Source: Microbacterium croceum (GTDB lineage: Bacteria > Actinomycetota > Actinomycetes > Actinomycetales > Microbacteriaceae). Taken from it: a stretch of 64,000 bases of DNA. The notes below the pieces were generated by a model. That model saw only the letters and a list, made by a program, of their open reading frames with translations, was not told where the DNA came from and made no database searches. The stretch covers positions 310,001 to 374,000 of the forward strand of contig NZ_JAHWXN010000001.1 of assembly GCF_023091245.1 (NCBI RefSeq), in the 5' to 3' direction. Both the position numbers and the translations under genes were made by a program. Shown here piece after piece: positions 43,806 to 52,139 of this stretch. Within the stretch, counting starts at the first letter, position 1, and each line of letters begins with the position of its first letter.

Positions 43806-44677
43806 GCGGCACCCCCATGGTCGTGGTCGTCGTCATGGAAGTGGTGGGGCTCGGCATCCGGCACGCCCACGACCACCAGGCGGTCGCCGGCGCGCAGCAC
43901 GAAGACCGGGGTGCCGTACAGCTCGGTGAGCACCCGCGTCTGCAGCACCTCGTCGGGAGTGCCCAGCAGGAAGCGCCCGCCCGCGATGTAGAGGATGCGG
44001 TCGACGCGACCGAGGATCGGGTTGATGTCGTGCGTCACGAACAGCACCGCGGCTCCTCGCTCGCGGCGCTGGCGGTCGATGATGTCGGTCACTCCGACCT
44101 GGTTGGCGAGGTCGAGGTTCGACAGGGGTTCATCGCACAGCAGCAGCGAGGGCTCATCGGCGAGGGCCTGTCCGACCCGCAGCCGCTGCTGCTCGCCGCC
44201 GGACAGCATCCCGACCCGGCGATCGGCATAGTGCGCGGCGCCGACGGCCTCGAGCAGCCGATCGACCTTGGCGCGGTCGCCGCGGTGCGGGATCGGGAAG
44301 CCGAAGCGGCTGCCCTGCACGCCGAGAGCCACCAGGTCGCGCGCGCGCATGCTGGTGTCGGGGGCGAGGGAGCGCTGCTGCGGGATGTACCCGATGCGCG
44401 CGTTGCCCCGGTGCACAGGCTCGCCGGCGACGCGGATCGTGCCGGACGACAGCGGCTGCAGGCCCAGGATGCTGCGCAGCAGCGTGGTCTTGCCGGAGCC
44501 GGACGGCCCGAGCACGGCGATGAACTCGCCGGGCTGCACCGTGAGGTCGAGCCCCGACCAGAGCTCGCGGTCGCCCCGGTGCAGCGACGCGTTCGCGATC
44601 TCGAGCACGGGGCTCGCCGTGGATCCTTCGCCGCGACCCTCGCTGGGTCCCTGAGCGTGTCGAAGGGCCCCGCTCAC
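43802..44677 (-). CDS. znuC: Zinc ABC transporter ATP-binding subunit
   Basis: 291 residues. Walker A GPSGSGKTT, Q-loop IPQQRSLAPDTS, signature LSGGEQQRL, Walker B LLLCDEPLSNLD, and VTHDIN. The C-terminal tail PHHFHDDDHDHGG is histidine-rich, suiting metal sensing or buffering. The first about 20 residues (ALRHAQGPSEGRG) precede the conserved domain and are encoded by an interspersed-repeat copy (44645-44667). Its ATG overlaps the znuA stop by 4 nt. Confidence 0.93.
   Translation of the reverse strand: MSGALRHAQGPSEGRGEGSTASPVLEIANASLHRGDRELWSGLDLTVQPGEFIAVLGPSGSGKTTLLRSILGLQPLSSGTIRVAGEPVHRGNARIGYIPQQRSLAPDTSMRARDLVALGVQGSRFGFPIPHRGDRAKVDRLLEAVGAAHYADRRVGMLSGGEQQRLRVGQALADEPSLLLCDEPLSNLDLANQVGVTDIIDRQRRERGAAVLFVTHDINPILGRVDRILYIAGGRFLLGTPDEVLQTRVLTELYGTPVFVLRAGDRLVVVGVPDAEPHHFHDDDHDHGGAA
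44645..44667 (-). repeat. Interspersed repeat, copy inside the znuC 5' coding end
   Basis: Plus-strand GGGTCCCTGAGCG then TGTCGAAGGG. It is translated on the minus strand as part of LRHAQGPSE, ahead of the ATPase domain. Confidence 0.7.
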
Positions 44678-45660
44678 GACTGGATCGCGGCGGCGAGGCT
44701 CTGGATCGCGTCACTCATCCACTCAGAGTACGACGATCCGTCCTCGAGCAGCTCCGTGAAGGCGACGACGGGGATGCCGGCATCCTTCGCGGCGGCCTCG
44801 ACGCGCTCGGTCTCGGAGCCGCCGGTCTGGGCGTTGGTGAGCAGCGCGCCGACCTTTCCGCTGTCGATCACGTTGAGCGCCTCGAGCAGCACGGCGGGGG
44901 CGACATCCGTTCCTTCTTCGACCGACTCGGCGAAGCCCTCAGGGGTGACGTCCGTGAGGCCGGCCGCGGCGGCGAGGTAACCGGGAAGGGGCTCGGTGAT
45001 GAAGACGTTCATGCCCTCGGCATCCGCCTGTAGACCGGCGAGGTCGGCCTCGAAGCCCTCCAGATCGGCGGTGAGCTTCGCGGCGTTGGCTTCGAAGTCG
45101 GCCTTGCCGTCTGGGTCGATCTCGGTCAGCTCCGCAGCGATCGCCTCGACGACGTGGATCATCGTGTGCGGATCGAACCAGACATGCTCGTTGAAGCCCT
45201 CGATGTGGTTGTGACCCTCGTGGCCTTCGGCACCTTCGGCATGATCATGGTCGTGCTCGGTTTCGTCGCCCTCCGCTTCGTGGCCCTCGTTGCCGGGGAA
45301 GTCGTGCGAGTACTCGACCGCGGTCACCAGGTGAGGGTCCTTCGCGTCTTCGAGCAAGGTGTCGATGAAGGCGTCGTAGCCGCCGCCGTTCTCGATCACG
45401 AGGTCGGCCTTCTGCACGGTGAGCCGGTCGCGTGCGGTGGCCTCGTACGAGTGCGGATCCTGGCTCGCCGAGGAGATGATCGACGTCACGTCGACCCGGT
45501 CTCCGCCGATCGTCGCGGCGATGTCGCCGTAGACGTTGGTGCTCGCGACCACCGTGATCGTGCCGTCATCGCCCTCTCCCGCAGCGGGAGTGGTGGAACA
45601 TCCGGCCAGCGTCAGGGCGGCGACGGATGCGAGGGCGAGGGCGATCACGGACTTCTTCAT
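44674..45660 (-). CDS. znuA: Zinc ABC transporter substrate-binding lipoprotein
   Basis: 328 residues. Lipobox LAGC (Cys21). Cluster A-1 metal-binding fold: VVASTNVYGDIAATIGGDRVDV, the first ligand in SQDPHSYEA, a His/Glu/Asp-rich loop (GNEGHEAEGDETEHDHDHAEG, then GHEGHNH), HVWFDPHTM, and a late Glu/Asp region. The histidine loop is typical of zinc-specific ZnuA. First gene of znuA-znuC-znuB, all overlapping by 4 nt. Promoter and Zur-like site at 45667-45696. Confidence 0.93.
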   Translation of the reverse strand: MKKSVIALALASVAALTLAGCSTTPAAGEGDDGTITVVASTNVYGDIAATIGGDRVDVTSIISSASQDPHSYEATARDRLTVQKADLVIENGGGYDAFIDTLLEDAKDPHLVTAVEYSHDFPGNEGHEAEGDETEHDHDHAEGAEGHEGHNHIEGFNEHVWFDPHTMIHVVEAIAAELTEIDPDGKADFEANAAKLTADLEGFEADLAGLQADAEGMNVFITEPLPGYLAAAAGLTDVTPEGFAESVEEGTDVAPAVLLEALNVIDSGKVGALLTNAQTGGSETERVEAAAKDAGIPVVAFTELLEDGSSYSEWMSDAIQSLAAAIQS

Positions 45661-45666
45661 GCCCTC

Positions 45667-45696
45667 ACTCTAAACGCTAATGAGAACCATTATCAA
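45667..45696 (-). promoter_or_regulatory. znuA promoter with internal Zur-like palindrome
   Basis: On the minus strand: -35 TTGATA (45691-45696), 18-nt spacer, -10 TAGAGT (45667-45672), 6 nt (GAGGGC), ATG 45660. The spacer and -35 contain TAATG-GTTCT-CATTA (45678-45692), an inverted repeat of the Fur/Zur type. Zinc-loaded Zur would block the polymerase here. Confidence 0.72.
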
Positions 45697-45736
45697 ATCC
45701 GTGCTGTGCTCTTTGTTCGGAGGCAGGAGATGATGC

Positions 45737-45790
45737 GGAGGTAGGCCGATCCCACCCAGATCGGCCTACGCCCGCTCCATCACCTACGCT
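45737..45790 (-). terminator. Palindromic element and terminator at the left edge of the sugar locus
   Basis: GTAGGCCGAT (45741-45750) and ATCGGCCTAC (45760-45769) pair perfectly around a 9-nt loop, 15 nt past the GH13 stop. The whole stretch, starting GGAGGTAGGC and ending CATCACCTACGCT, resembles 52044-52115 on the other side of the locus and includes the GH13 stop codon. Confidence 0.6.
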
Positions 45791-47463
45791 CGCGCGAGCC
45801 AGACCGTGGCGTCGCCCGGCAGCGCAGAACCTTCGAGTGCGCTGCTGGAGAGCACCGCGTCGGCGGCATCCGCGCCGAGATCGAACGGCTCGGTCCCGAA
45901 GTTCGTCACGATCTGCCAGCCCTTCGGCCGCGCGAACCGCAGCACGTCCGCCCGCCCGGTCTCGATCCACTCCAGCTTCTCCTCCGCCTGCAGCAGGTGG
46001 CGGAGGCGCAGCGCCTCGCGATACAGCGACAGCGTCGACGAGGGGTCGGCCGCCTCGACGTCGACCGCGGCCGAGGCGAACCAGTCCGGCTGCGGCAGGT
46101 GGGCCTCGGCGTCACCGAATCCGAACGAGACGCCCTCCGCGGTCCAGGGCAGCGGCACGCGGCATCCGTCCCGCCCGAATCCGTCGAACTCCGCCTGGCG
46201 GAAGAACCCGGGGTCCTGGCGCTGCTCGGCGGTGATCTCGGCCACCTCATGGAGCCCGAGCTCCTCGCCCTGATACAGGTAGGCGCTGCCGGGGAGGCCG
46301 AAGAGCAGCAGCGAGGCCGCCCGCGCGCGACGCAGCCCCTGTTCACGGTCGAGCTCATCCGCCGGACCACCGGCGATGACCCACTCCGTCCCCTGCTTGA
46401 CCGGGCGTCCGTTCAGCGGTGCGAGCCCGTAGCGCGTCGCGTGCCGGGTGACGTCGTGGTTCGACAGCACCCACGTGGTCGACGAGCCGGTGCGCGCCGA
46501 CTGCTGCAGGTTGTCGTCGATGATGCTCCGGAACTGCGCGGCGTCGAAGTCGGCCACCAGCAGGTCGAAGTTGAACGCCTGCCCGAGACCCTCCGCCGAG
46601 GCGTAGCGGGCACGGCGCTCCGGCGTCTCGACCCACGCCTCCGCCACGGCGGTGCGCGGAGGATCGTAGGAGTTGAACACCTCACGCCACTCGGCATAGA
46701 TCTCGTGCACGTCGTCGCGGTCGAGCAGCGGATGCGTGCCCGAGGTGCGGTCCATCGCGTCAAGCTCTGCGCGCGAAGGCAGCGGCTCGCTGAGGTCCTT
46801 GGTGAGCATGTGGGCCACGTCGATGCGGAACCCGTCGACGCCGCGGTCCGACCAGAAGCGCAGGGTCTTCAGGAAGTCCGCGCGCACCTCGGGGTGGTCC
46901 CAGTTCAGGTCCGGCTGCTCGACGGCGAAGTTGTGGAAGTACCACTGGCCGTCGTCGACGCGCTCCCAGGCGCTGCCGCCGAAGACCGAGACCCAGTCCG
47001 TGGGCGGCTCCGCGCCATCCGGCCCCGTCCCCTCGCGGAAGATGTACCGCTCCCGTGCGGCCGAGCCGCGTCCGGCGGCGAGCGCCTCCTGGAACCACTC
47101 GTGCAGGTCCGAGGTGTGGTTCGGCACGATGTCGACCACGACGTTGATGCCCTTCGCGTGCAACGCCGTCACCATCGCATCGAAGTCGTCGAGGGTGCCC
47201 AGTCGCGGATCCACGTTGCGGTAGTCGGCCACGTCGTACCCGCCGTCGGCGAGCGCCGAGGGGTAGAACGGGCTGAGCCAGACCGCATCGATCCCGAGCT
47301 CGGCGAGATAGTCGACGCGGGAGAGGATGCCGGGGATGTCGCCCAGTCCATCGCCGTTCGCATCGGCGAAGCTGCGGGGGTAGATCTGGTACACGGCGGC
47401 CTGACGCCACCATGCCGCCGTCTTCTCGTCTTCGCGGGACTCCGTGAGAAGCGCATCGGTCAT
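45784..47463 (-). CDS. GH13 alpha-glucosidase (oligo-1,6/maltose-type)
   Basis: 559 residues. The (beta/alpha)8 barrel of family GH13 carries region I DIVPNH, region II GFRIDVAH (nucleophile Asp), region III VAEAWV (acid/base Glu) and region IV LSNHDV. The subfamily of intracellular alpha-glucosidases fits: no signal peptide, N-terminus WWRQAAVYQIYPRSFADANGDGLGDIPGI. It should cleave alpha-glucosides brought in by the preceding importer. It is the last gene of SBP-permease-permease-GH13, 45 nt after the second permease. Confidence 0.93.
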   Translation of the reverse strand: MTDALLTESREDEKTAAWWRQAAVYQIYPRSFADANGDGLGDIPGILSRVDYLAELGIDAVWLSPFYPSALADGGYDVADYRNVDPRLGTLDDFDAMVTALHAKGINVVVDIVPNHTSDLHEWFQEALAAGRGSAARERYIFREGTGPDGAEPPTDWVSVFGGSAWERVDDGQWYFHNFAVEQPDLNWDHPEVRADFLKTLRFWSDRGVDGFRIDVAHMLTKDLSEPLPSRAELDAMDRTSGTHPLLDRDDVHEIYAEWREVFNSYDPPRTAVAEAWVETPERRARYASAEGLGQAFNFDLLVADFDAAQFRSIIDDNLQQSARTGSSTTWVLSNHDVTRHATRYGLAPLNGRPVKQGTEWVIAGGPADELDREQGLRRARAASLLLFGLPGSAYLYQGEELGLHEVAEITAEQRQDPGFFRQAEFDGFGRDGCRVPLPWTAEGVSFGFGDAEAHLPQPDWFASAAVDVEAADPSSTLSLYREALRLRHLLQAEEKLEWIETGRADVLRFARPKGWQIVTNFGTEPFDLGADAADAVLSSSALEGSALPGDATVWLARA

Positions 47464-47508
47464 GAGGGGTGGTGCTCCTATTCTTGTTGCGGTCTTGTGC
47501 GTGTGGGG

Positions 47509-48387
47509 TCAGCCCTTGACGGCGCCCTGCGTGACACCCTCCATGACGAAGCGCTGCGTGAACAGATACGCCAGGATCGCCGGGGCCATCGCCATGAGGT
47601 ACGAGGCGAACGACACGTTGTAGTTGTTGCTGAACTGGTTCTGGAACAGGTTCTGCCGCACCGGGAGCGTCTGCAGCGCCGGATCCGAGATGATCAGCGA
47701 CGGCATCATGAAGTCGTTCCAGGCGTAGAGGAACGCGAAGATGCCGACCGTGGCGCTCATCGGCGCGAGCAGCGGGAAGATCAGCTGCCAGAACGTCTGC
47801 CAGGTCGTGGCGCCGTCGATGCGGGCGCTCTCCTCGAGCTCCAGCGGGATCGAGCGCAGGAACGCGGTGAACAGCAGCACGCTGAAGCTGAGCTGGAACA
47901 TGGTGGCGAGGATGATCACGCCGAAGGGGTTGTCGAGTCCGACGCGTCCGGTGAGCTGGATCTGCGGCAGCGCCACCACCGGGAACGGGATGAACATCGC
48001 CGCTAACAGGTAGAAGAAGGAGTAGCGGAACAGCTTGCGGTCCCAGTTGCGCACGATCGCATACGAGGCGAACGCGGCGAGCACGATGGTCGCGATCACG
48101 GTGCCGGCGGTGACCAGCAGCGAGATACCCGCGCCGACCGGGAACTTGGTGAGGTTCCAGGCTTCGACGAATCCGTCCAGGCTGAACGGTGCGGGGAGCG
48201 AGAAGGCGTTGCCGTCGACGGCCTGCGCCGTGGTCTTGAACGCCATCGAGATCGTCACGTAGAGCGGGAGCAGCACCGTGACGGCGCACAGGATCAGGAT
48301 GATGGTGCCCGACCAGTTCACGCGCTCCATGCGGATGCGCGGCTTCTTTCCGGAGGCGGTGACGGTGGTGATGGTCTGCGTCGACAT
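47509..48387 (-). CDS. Carbohydrate ABC transporter permease (MalG type)
   Basis: 292 residues from ATG 48387. Six membrane helices and the EAA loop ELEESARIDGATTWQTFWQLIFPLL. The cytoplasmic N-terminus is about 25 residues. Its start overlaps the stop of the MalF-type gene by one base (TGATG). Together with that subunit it forms the channel of a CUT1 sugar importer. Confidence 0.93.
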   Translation of the reverse strand: MSTQTITTVTASGKKPRIRMERVNWSGTIILILCAVTVLLPLYVTISMAFKTTAQAVDGNAFSLPAPFSLDGFVEAWNLTKFPVGAGISLLVTAGTVIATIVLAAFASYAIVRNWDRKLFRYSFFYLLAAMFIPFPVVALPQIQLTGRVGLDNPFGVIILATMFQLSFSVLLFTAFLRSIPLELEESARIDGATTWQTFWQLIFPLLAPMSATVGIFAFLYAWNDFMMPSLIISDPALQTLPVRQNLFQNQFSNNYNVSFASYLMAMAPAILAYLFTQRFVMEGVTQGAVKG

Positions 48388-49358
48388 CAGAGTGCGTTCC
48401 TTCCGCGGGTCAGCGAGAGCTGCAGCAGGGAGATGAGCACGGCGACGATGAAGAAGATCGTCGCATTGGCCATCTGGTAGGCGTAGTCGCCGCCGTTGAA
48501 GCCCGCGATGATCGTCATCGCGACGCTGCGGGTGGAGGTGCCAGGACCGCCGTTCGTGAGTCCGACGATGATGTCGTAGGCGTTGAGGAACCCCTTGAAC
48601 CCGAGGATGACGTTGATCACCACGTAGCCGGCGACCAGCGGGAGCGTGATGCGCGTCAGCTGCTGCGTCTTGCTCGCCCCGTCGATGCTCGCGGCCTCGT
48701 AGACCTCCCCTGGCACCGAGAGCAGGCCGGCGATGTAGATCAGCAGCGTGCCGGGCACGGCCTGCCACGCGGTCACGATCACGATCGCGATCCACGCCAG
48801 ATCCGGGTTCGCGAGCAGGCTCGTCGACAGCCACGGGATCCCGGTGGCGGCACCCGCAGCGGGGATCGAGTTCGAGAACAGGAAGTTGAAGACGTAGGCG
48901 ATGATGATGCCCGAGATGACCATCGGGATCACGAAGATGGTGCGCAGCCCGGTCTTGAAGCGGATGCGGGACGTCAGCCCGACCGCGAGCAGGAACGCGA
49001 CCACGTTCACGACGATCACCGTGGCGATCGAGAAGCCGAACGTGAACAGATAGCTCTGCAGGATGGCCGGATCGCTGAACATCGCGATGTAGTTCGTGAG
49101 GCCGTTGAAGTTCCACTCGCCGATGCCGATCGAGTCGGTGAAGCTGAAGAAGATGCCCACGACGCCGGGCACCGTGATCGCGAGCGTGAAGAGCACGAGC
49201 GTGGGCAGCAGGAACAGGTAGTAGATCGGCTCGACCCGGCGTGTGCGTCGACCGAGCGTGCGCTTCCCGCCCGTGACGATCGCCGTGGTGTCGGTCGTCG
49301 GGGCGCTCGGCTTCGTGATGCGGGAGGCTGCCGGGTTCGGCAGTGCGGTGTTCGTCAT
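48387..49358 (-). CDS. Carbohydrate ABC transporter permease (MalF type)
   Basis: 323 residues from ATG 49358. Six membrane helices, EAA loop VYEAASIDGASKTQQLTRITLPL. The first 40 residues are Thr/Pro-rich cytoplasmic sequence. The start overlaps the stop of the binding-protein gene by 4 nt (ATGA); longer upstream frames lie in the neighbour. Confidence 0.93.
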   Translation of the reverse strand: MTNTALPNPAASRITKPSAPTTDTTAIVTGGKRTLGRRTRRVEPIYYLFLLPTLVLFTLAITVPGVVGIFFSFTDSIGIGEWNFNGLTNYIAMFSDPAILQSYLFTFGFSIATVIVVNVVAFLLAVGLTSRIRFKTGLRTIFVIPMVISGIIIAYVFNFLFSNSIPAAGAATGIPWLSTSLLANPDLAWIAIVIVTAWQAVPGTLLIYIAGLLSVPGEVYEAASIDGASKTQQLTRITLPLVAGYVVINVILGFKGFLNAYDIIVGLTNGGPGTSTRSVAMTIIAGFNGGDYAYQMANATIFFIVAVLISLLQLSLTRGRNAL

Positions 49359-50686
49359 GGCGCGGACTCCTCTGTCTCGCCGGATGCTGATGCGGTGTCC
49401 TGGGTCGACGGGAGGGGTGCGCGGAACGCGATCCTGGCCCAGTCGGCATCCATGGTGCGCAGCGTGGAGGTGGTGGACGCGCCGAGCACCATGGCCTGCG
49501 CGTAGTTGAAGATCGGGAGGGTCTTGGGCACCAGCACCGACGGGCCCTGATAGATCTGCCCGTTGTCGTAGTACTCGATCATCCCCTCGATGCGGGGGTC
49601 GTCGGGCGCGGGGGCATCCTTCGTCGGGGTGAAGCCGAGCTGGGAGGCGTTGTACTCCTGGATCCGCTCCGGCTGGTACAGGAACTCCAGGAAGTCGCGG
49701 GCGGCCTCCTGGTGGCGCGAACCCTCGGGGATCATCGCGGCGAGGTCCATGTTGACGCGCACGCCGAGGTCGGCGGGGTCGTCGGTCATCGGCATCGGGA
49801 AGGTGCCGAGCTCGAGGTCGGGTGCGGTCTTGGCGATCTCGCTGAACGCCCACGGACCCTGCAGATACATGGCCGCCTCGCCCTTCGCGAAGGCGAGGTT
49901 GCCGTCGCCGTAGCCGCGGCTCGCGGCATCCGCATTCGTGTACTCGTCGGCGAGCAGCATCATCCGGTCCATCGGCTCGGCGAAGTCCTTCTGGAACGAG
50001 ACCTCGGAGTCGGGGCCGACCTCTGTCCCCTCCTGGGCGAGCGCATCGAAGAAGTCGATCACGTCGACGGAGCCGCCGGCCGTGTAGTCGTACCAGCCCT
50101 GACCCACGGTCCAGTCGTCCTTGAACGTGCCGTAGAACGGGTCGATGCCGGCTTCCTTCAGCTGGTCGCAGACCGCGATCAGCTCGTCCCAGGTCTGCGG
50201 CACCTCGAGCCCCTGGGCGTCGAAGATCTCCTTGTTGTAGATGACGGATGCCGCCATCACCGAGTACGGCAGCGCACTCGTGCGGCCAGCGCAGGAGCCG
50301 TACTGATCCATGAGCGGCTGCAGATCATCGCGGATGGTGGCCGCCGCATCCGTCTCGGAGAGGTCGGTGAGCGCGCAGCGCTGCACGAACCGGGCGATCT
50401 CGTAGTTGTAGTTGGCGAGCATGATGTCAGGCGGGTTCCCCCGCACGAAGCTCGCCGAGACGACGTCGACACCCGAGGTGTCGATCACGACCTCCACGTC
50501 GTCCTGGGAGGCGTTGTACTCGGCGACCAGATCGGTCATGAACCCGATCGCCTCGCGCTTGCTGAAGGTGAAGCGGATGGTCTCCGCTCCGGAGCCGGCT
50601 GCGCAGCTCGTGAGGGCGGCCCCGACCAGCGTGAGCCCCAGAGCCCCGGCGACCAGTCGCACCGCGCGTACTCGATTCACAGACAC
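49355..50686 (-). CDS. Carbohydrate ABC transporter substrate-binding lipoprotein
   Basis: 443 residues, GTG start. Lipobox LTSC with Cys28. The mature part is a family 1 solute-binding protein (FTFSKREAIGFMTDLVAEYNASQDDVEVVID; AFAKGEAAMYLQGPWAFSEI). The sugar is inferred as an alpha-glucoside from the GH13 gene in the operon. Only 78 nt of promoter separates it from the divergent ROK regulator. No ATPase gene is present, as usual for CUT1 systems that share MsiK. Confidence 0.92.
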   Translation of the reverse strand: MSVNRVRAVRLVAGALGLTLVGAALTSCAAGSGAETIRFTFSKREAIGFMTDLVAEYNASQDDVEVVIDTSGVDVVSASFVRGNPPDIMLANYNYEIARFVQRCALTDLSETDAAATIRDDLQPLMDQYGSCAGRTSALPYSVMAASVIYNKEIFDAQGLEVPQTWDELIAVCDQLKEAGIDPFYGTFKDDWTVGQGWYDYTAGGSVDVIDFFDALAQEGTEVGPDSEVSFQKDFAEPMDRMMLLADEYTNADAASRGYGDGNLAFAKGEAAMYLQGPWAFSEIAKTAPDLELGTFPMPMTDDPADLGVRVNMDLAAMIPEGSRHQEAARDFLEFLYQPERIQEYNASQLGFTPTKDAPAPDDPRIEGMIEYYDNGQIYQGPSVLVPKTLPIFNYAQAMVLGASTTSTLRTMDADWARIAFRAPLPSTQDTASASGETEESAP

Positions 50687-50717
50687 CGTCGTCCTTTCGA
50701 TATGTAGATCCGCGTAC

Positions 50718-50738
50718 TAAATCTAGTGAGCGAATTTA
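50718..50738. promoter_or_regulatory. Inverted repeat operator candidate between sugar operon and ROK gene
   Basis: TAAAT (50718-50722) and ATTTA (50734-50738) form an inverted repeat in an AT-rich patch of the 100-base divergent intergenic region. Position fits an operator for the adjacent ROK repressor. Confidence 0.45.
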
Positions 50739-50786
50739 CTCTGTCGAACGGTACTCTCTCATTGGATGACAGGGAGGTCAAGTGCT

Positions 50787-52007
50787 GTGACAGAAGTCTC
50801 CGCAGACCTGGGCACCGGACGCGCGAGCGTCGGCGCCGTCCTCGACTTCGCCTGGACGGCCGGCGAGTTCACCGCGACCGAGGCGATGGCGAGCACCTCG
50901 CTGACCCGTTCCACCGCGATCGACGCGATCGACACCCTGCTCGGCGCCGCGATCCTGCGCGAGCTCCCGAACGCGCGCGCGGTCGGCAGCTACCGCTCCG
51001 GACGCCCCTCCCGACGCTTCGTGCTGTCGTCGGATCTCGGGGTGGTCGTCGGCATCGACGCCGGTGACACCCACCTCGCCGTGACCGTCGCCGACCCGCT
51101 CGACCGCACGCTCGTCCACCACCGCACCGACCTCGACCCCGACCAGTCGGCGGCTGCACGCCGCGCCACGATCCTCGAGCGGTTGAACGCCGCTCTGGCC
51201 GAAGCCGACGTCACGCGGGACGACGTCCTGGCGCTGTGCGTCGGCGTGGCAGCCCCCGTGAACCGCAACGGCATCTCTCCCCCGCACCCCGAGGGCTTCT
51301 GGGAGCGCACCAACCCCGGTCTCGCCGACGCCCTGCAGGGATGGGCCCCGGTCGTGCAGATCAAGAACGACGCACAGCTCGCCGCCATCGCGGAGGGCGC
51401 GGAGGGCGCCGCGATCGGATGCCGAGACTACGTCGCCCTGCTCGCGAGCGAGCGCTTCGGTGGCGGCGTGGTGGTCGACGGCCACGTGCTGCACGGCGCG
51501 CACGGCGGCGTCGGCGAGGGCGTGGTGTTCGACCACATCGTCGGCGTCGGCTCTGCGTTCGGCCTCCGCTACGCCGTGCAGGACCAGGTGCGGCTGGCCG
51601 TGGATGCCGGCGAGATCGCCTCCGACAGCGCGGTCGGGCTGCTCGCCGAGAGCGACCGCATCGACCCGCGCCTCGTGCTGACGCTGGCCACGTCCGGCGA
51701 CCCGGACGCCCTGCTCGTCACGTCCCGCGTCGGCGCGACCGTTGCCCGCATCGTCGGCGTGCTCGGCAGCATGTACGACCCCGCCCGCGTGATCGTATGC
51801 GGAGCCGTGGCCGAGAGCATCGAGCCGGTACTGGCCGCCGCGCGGCGCATCCTGCCGGACGAGCTGCACCTGCCCGCTCCGGAGATCCTCGCCTCGAGCC
51901 TCGGCGCGGAGGTCGTCTCCCGCGGAGCCGTCGCCACCGCACGCCAGGCCGCCCGCGACCACGCCGTGCCCCTGCTGGCGGAGCGGCGGTTGCGGGCGAC
52001 CGCATAG
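50787..52007 (+). CDS. ROK-family transcriptional regulator
   Basis: 406 residues. An N-terminal winged helix (about 12-70, FAWTAGEFTATEAMASTSLTRSTAIDAIDTLL) precedes the ROK sugar-kinase-like fold with VVVGIDAGDTHLAVTV and the KNDAQLAAIAEG block. The usual CGCGR-type zinc motif is not present in the glycine-rich region FDHIVGVGSAFGL, so it is a diverged regulator. It is divergent from the alpha-glucoside operon and probably its repressor. The GTG at 50787 follows GGGAGG by 9 nt; the ATG at 50766 would contain that site. Confidence 0.88.
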   Translation: MTEVSADLGTGRASVGAVLDFAWTAGEFTATEAMASTSLTRSTAIDAIDTLLGAAILRELPNARAVGSYRSGRPSRRFVLSSDLGVVVGIDAGDTHLAVTVADPLDRTLVHHRTDLDPDQSAAARRATILERLNAALAEADVTRDDVLALCVGVAAPVNRNGISPPHPEGFWERTNPGLADALQGWAPVVQIKNDAQLAAIAEGAEGAAIGCRDYVALLASERFGGGVVVDGHVLHGAHGGVGEGVVFDHIVGVGSAFGLRYAVQDQVRLAVDAGEIASDSAVGLLAESDRIDPRLVLTLATSGDPDALLVTSRVGATVARIVGVLGSMYDPARVIVCGAVAESIEPVLAAARRILPDELHLPAPEILASSLGAEVVSRGAVATARQAARDHAVPLLAERRLRATA

Positions 52008-52043
52008 CCCGCTCCTCCCGGCATCCCCGCATCCCCGGCATCC

Positions 52044-52115
52044 GGAGGTAGGCGATCACCCGGGCGTAGGCCGATGCCTCCCCCGACGACCTACGCCGGG
52101 GTCATCGCCTACGCT
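52044..52115. terminator. Palindromic element and terminator at the right edge of the sugar locus
   Basis: GTAGGCGAT (52048-52056) pairs with ATCGCCTAC (52104-52112), and GGCGTAGG (52063-52070) with CCTACGCC (52090-52097). It lies between convergent ROK and E2 genes. Start GGAGGTAGGC and end CATCGCCTACGCT match the element at 45737-45790. Confidence 0.65.
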
Positions 52116-52139
52116 GCGAAGCACCTTCGACCGCGCGTC

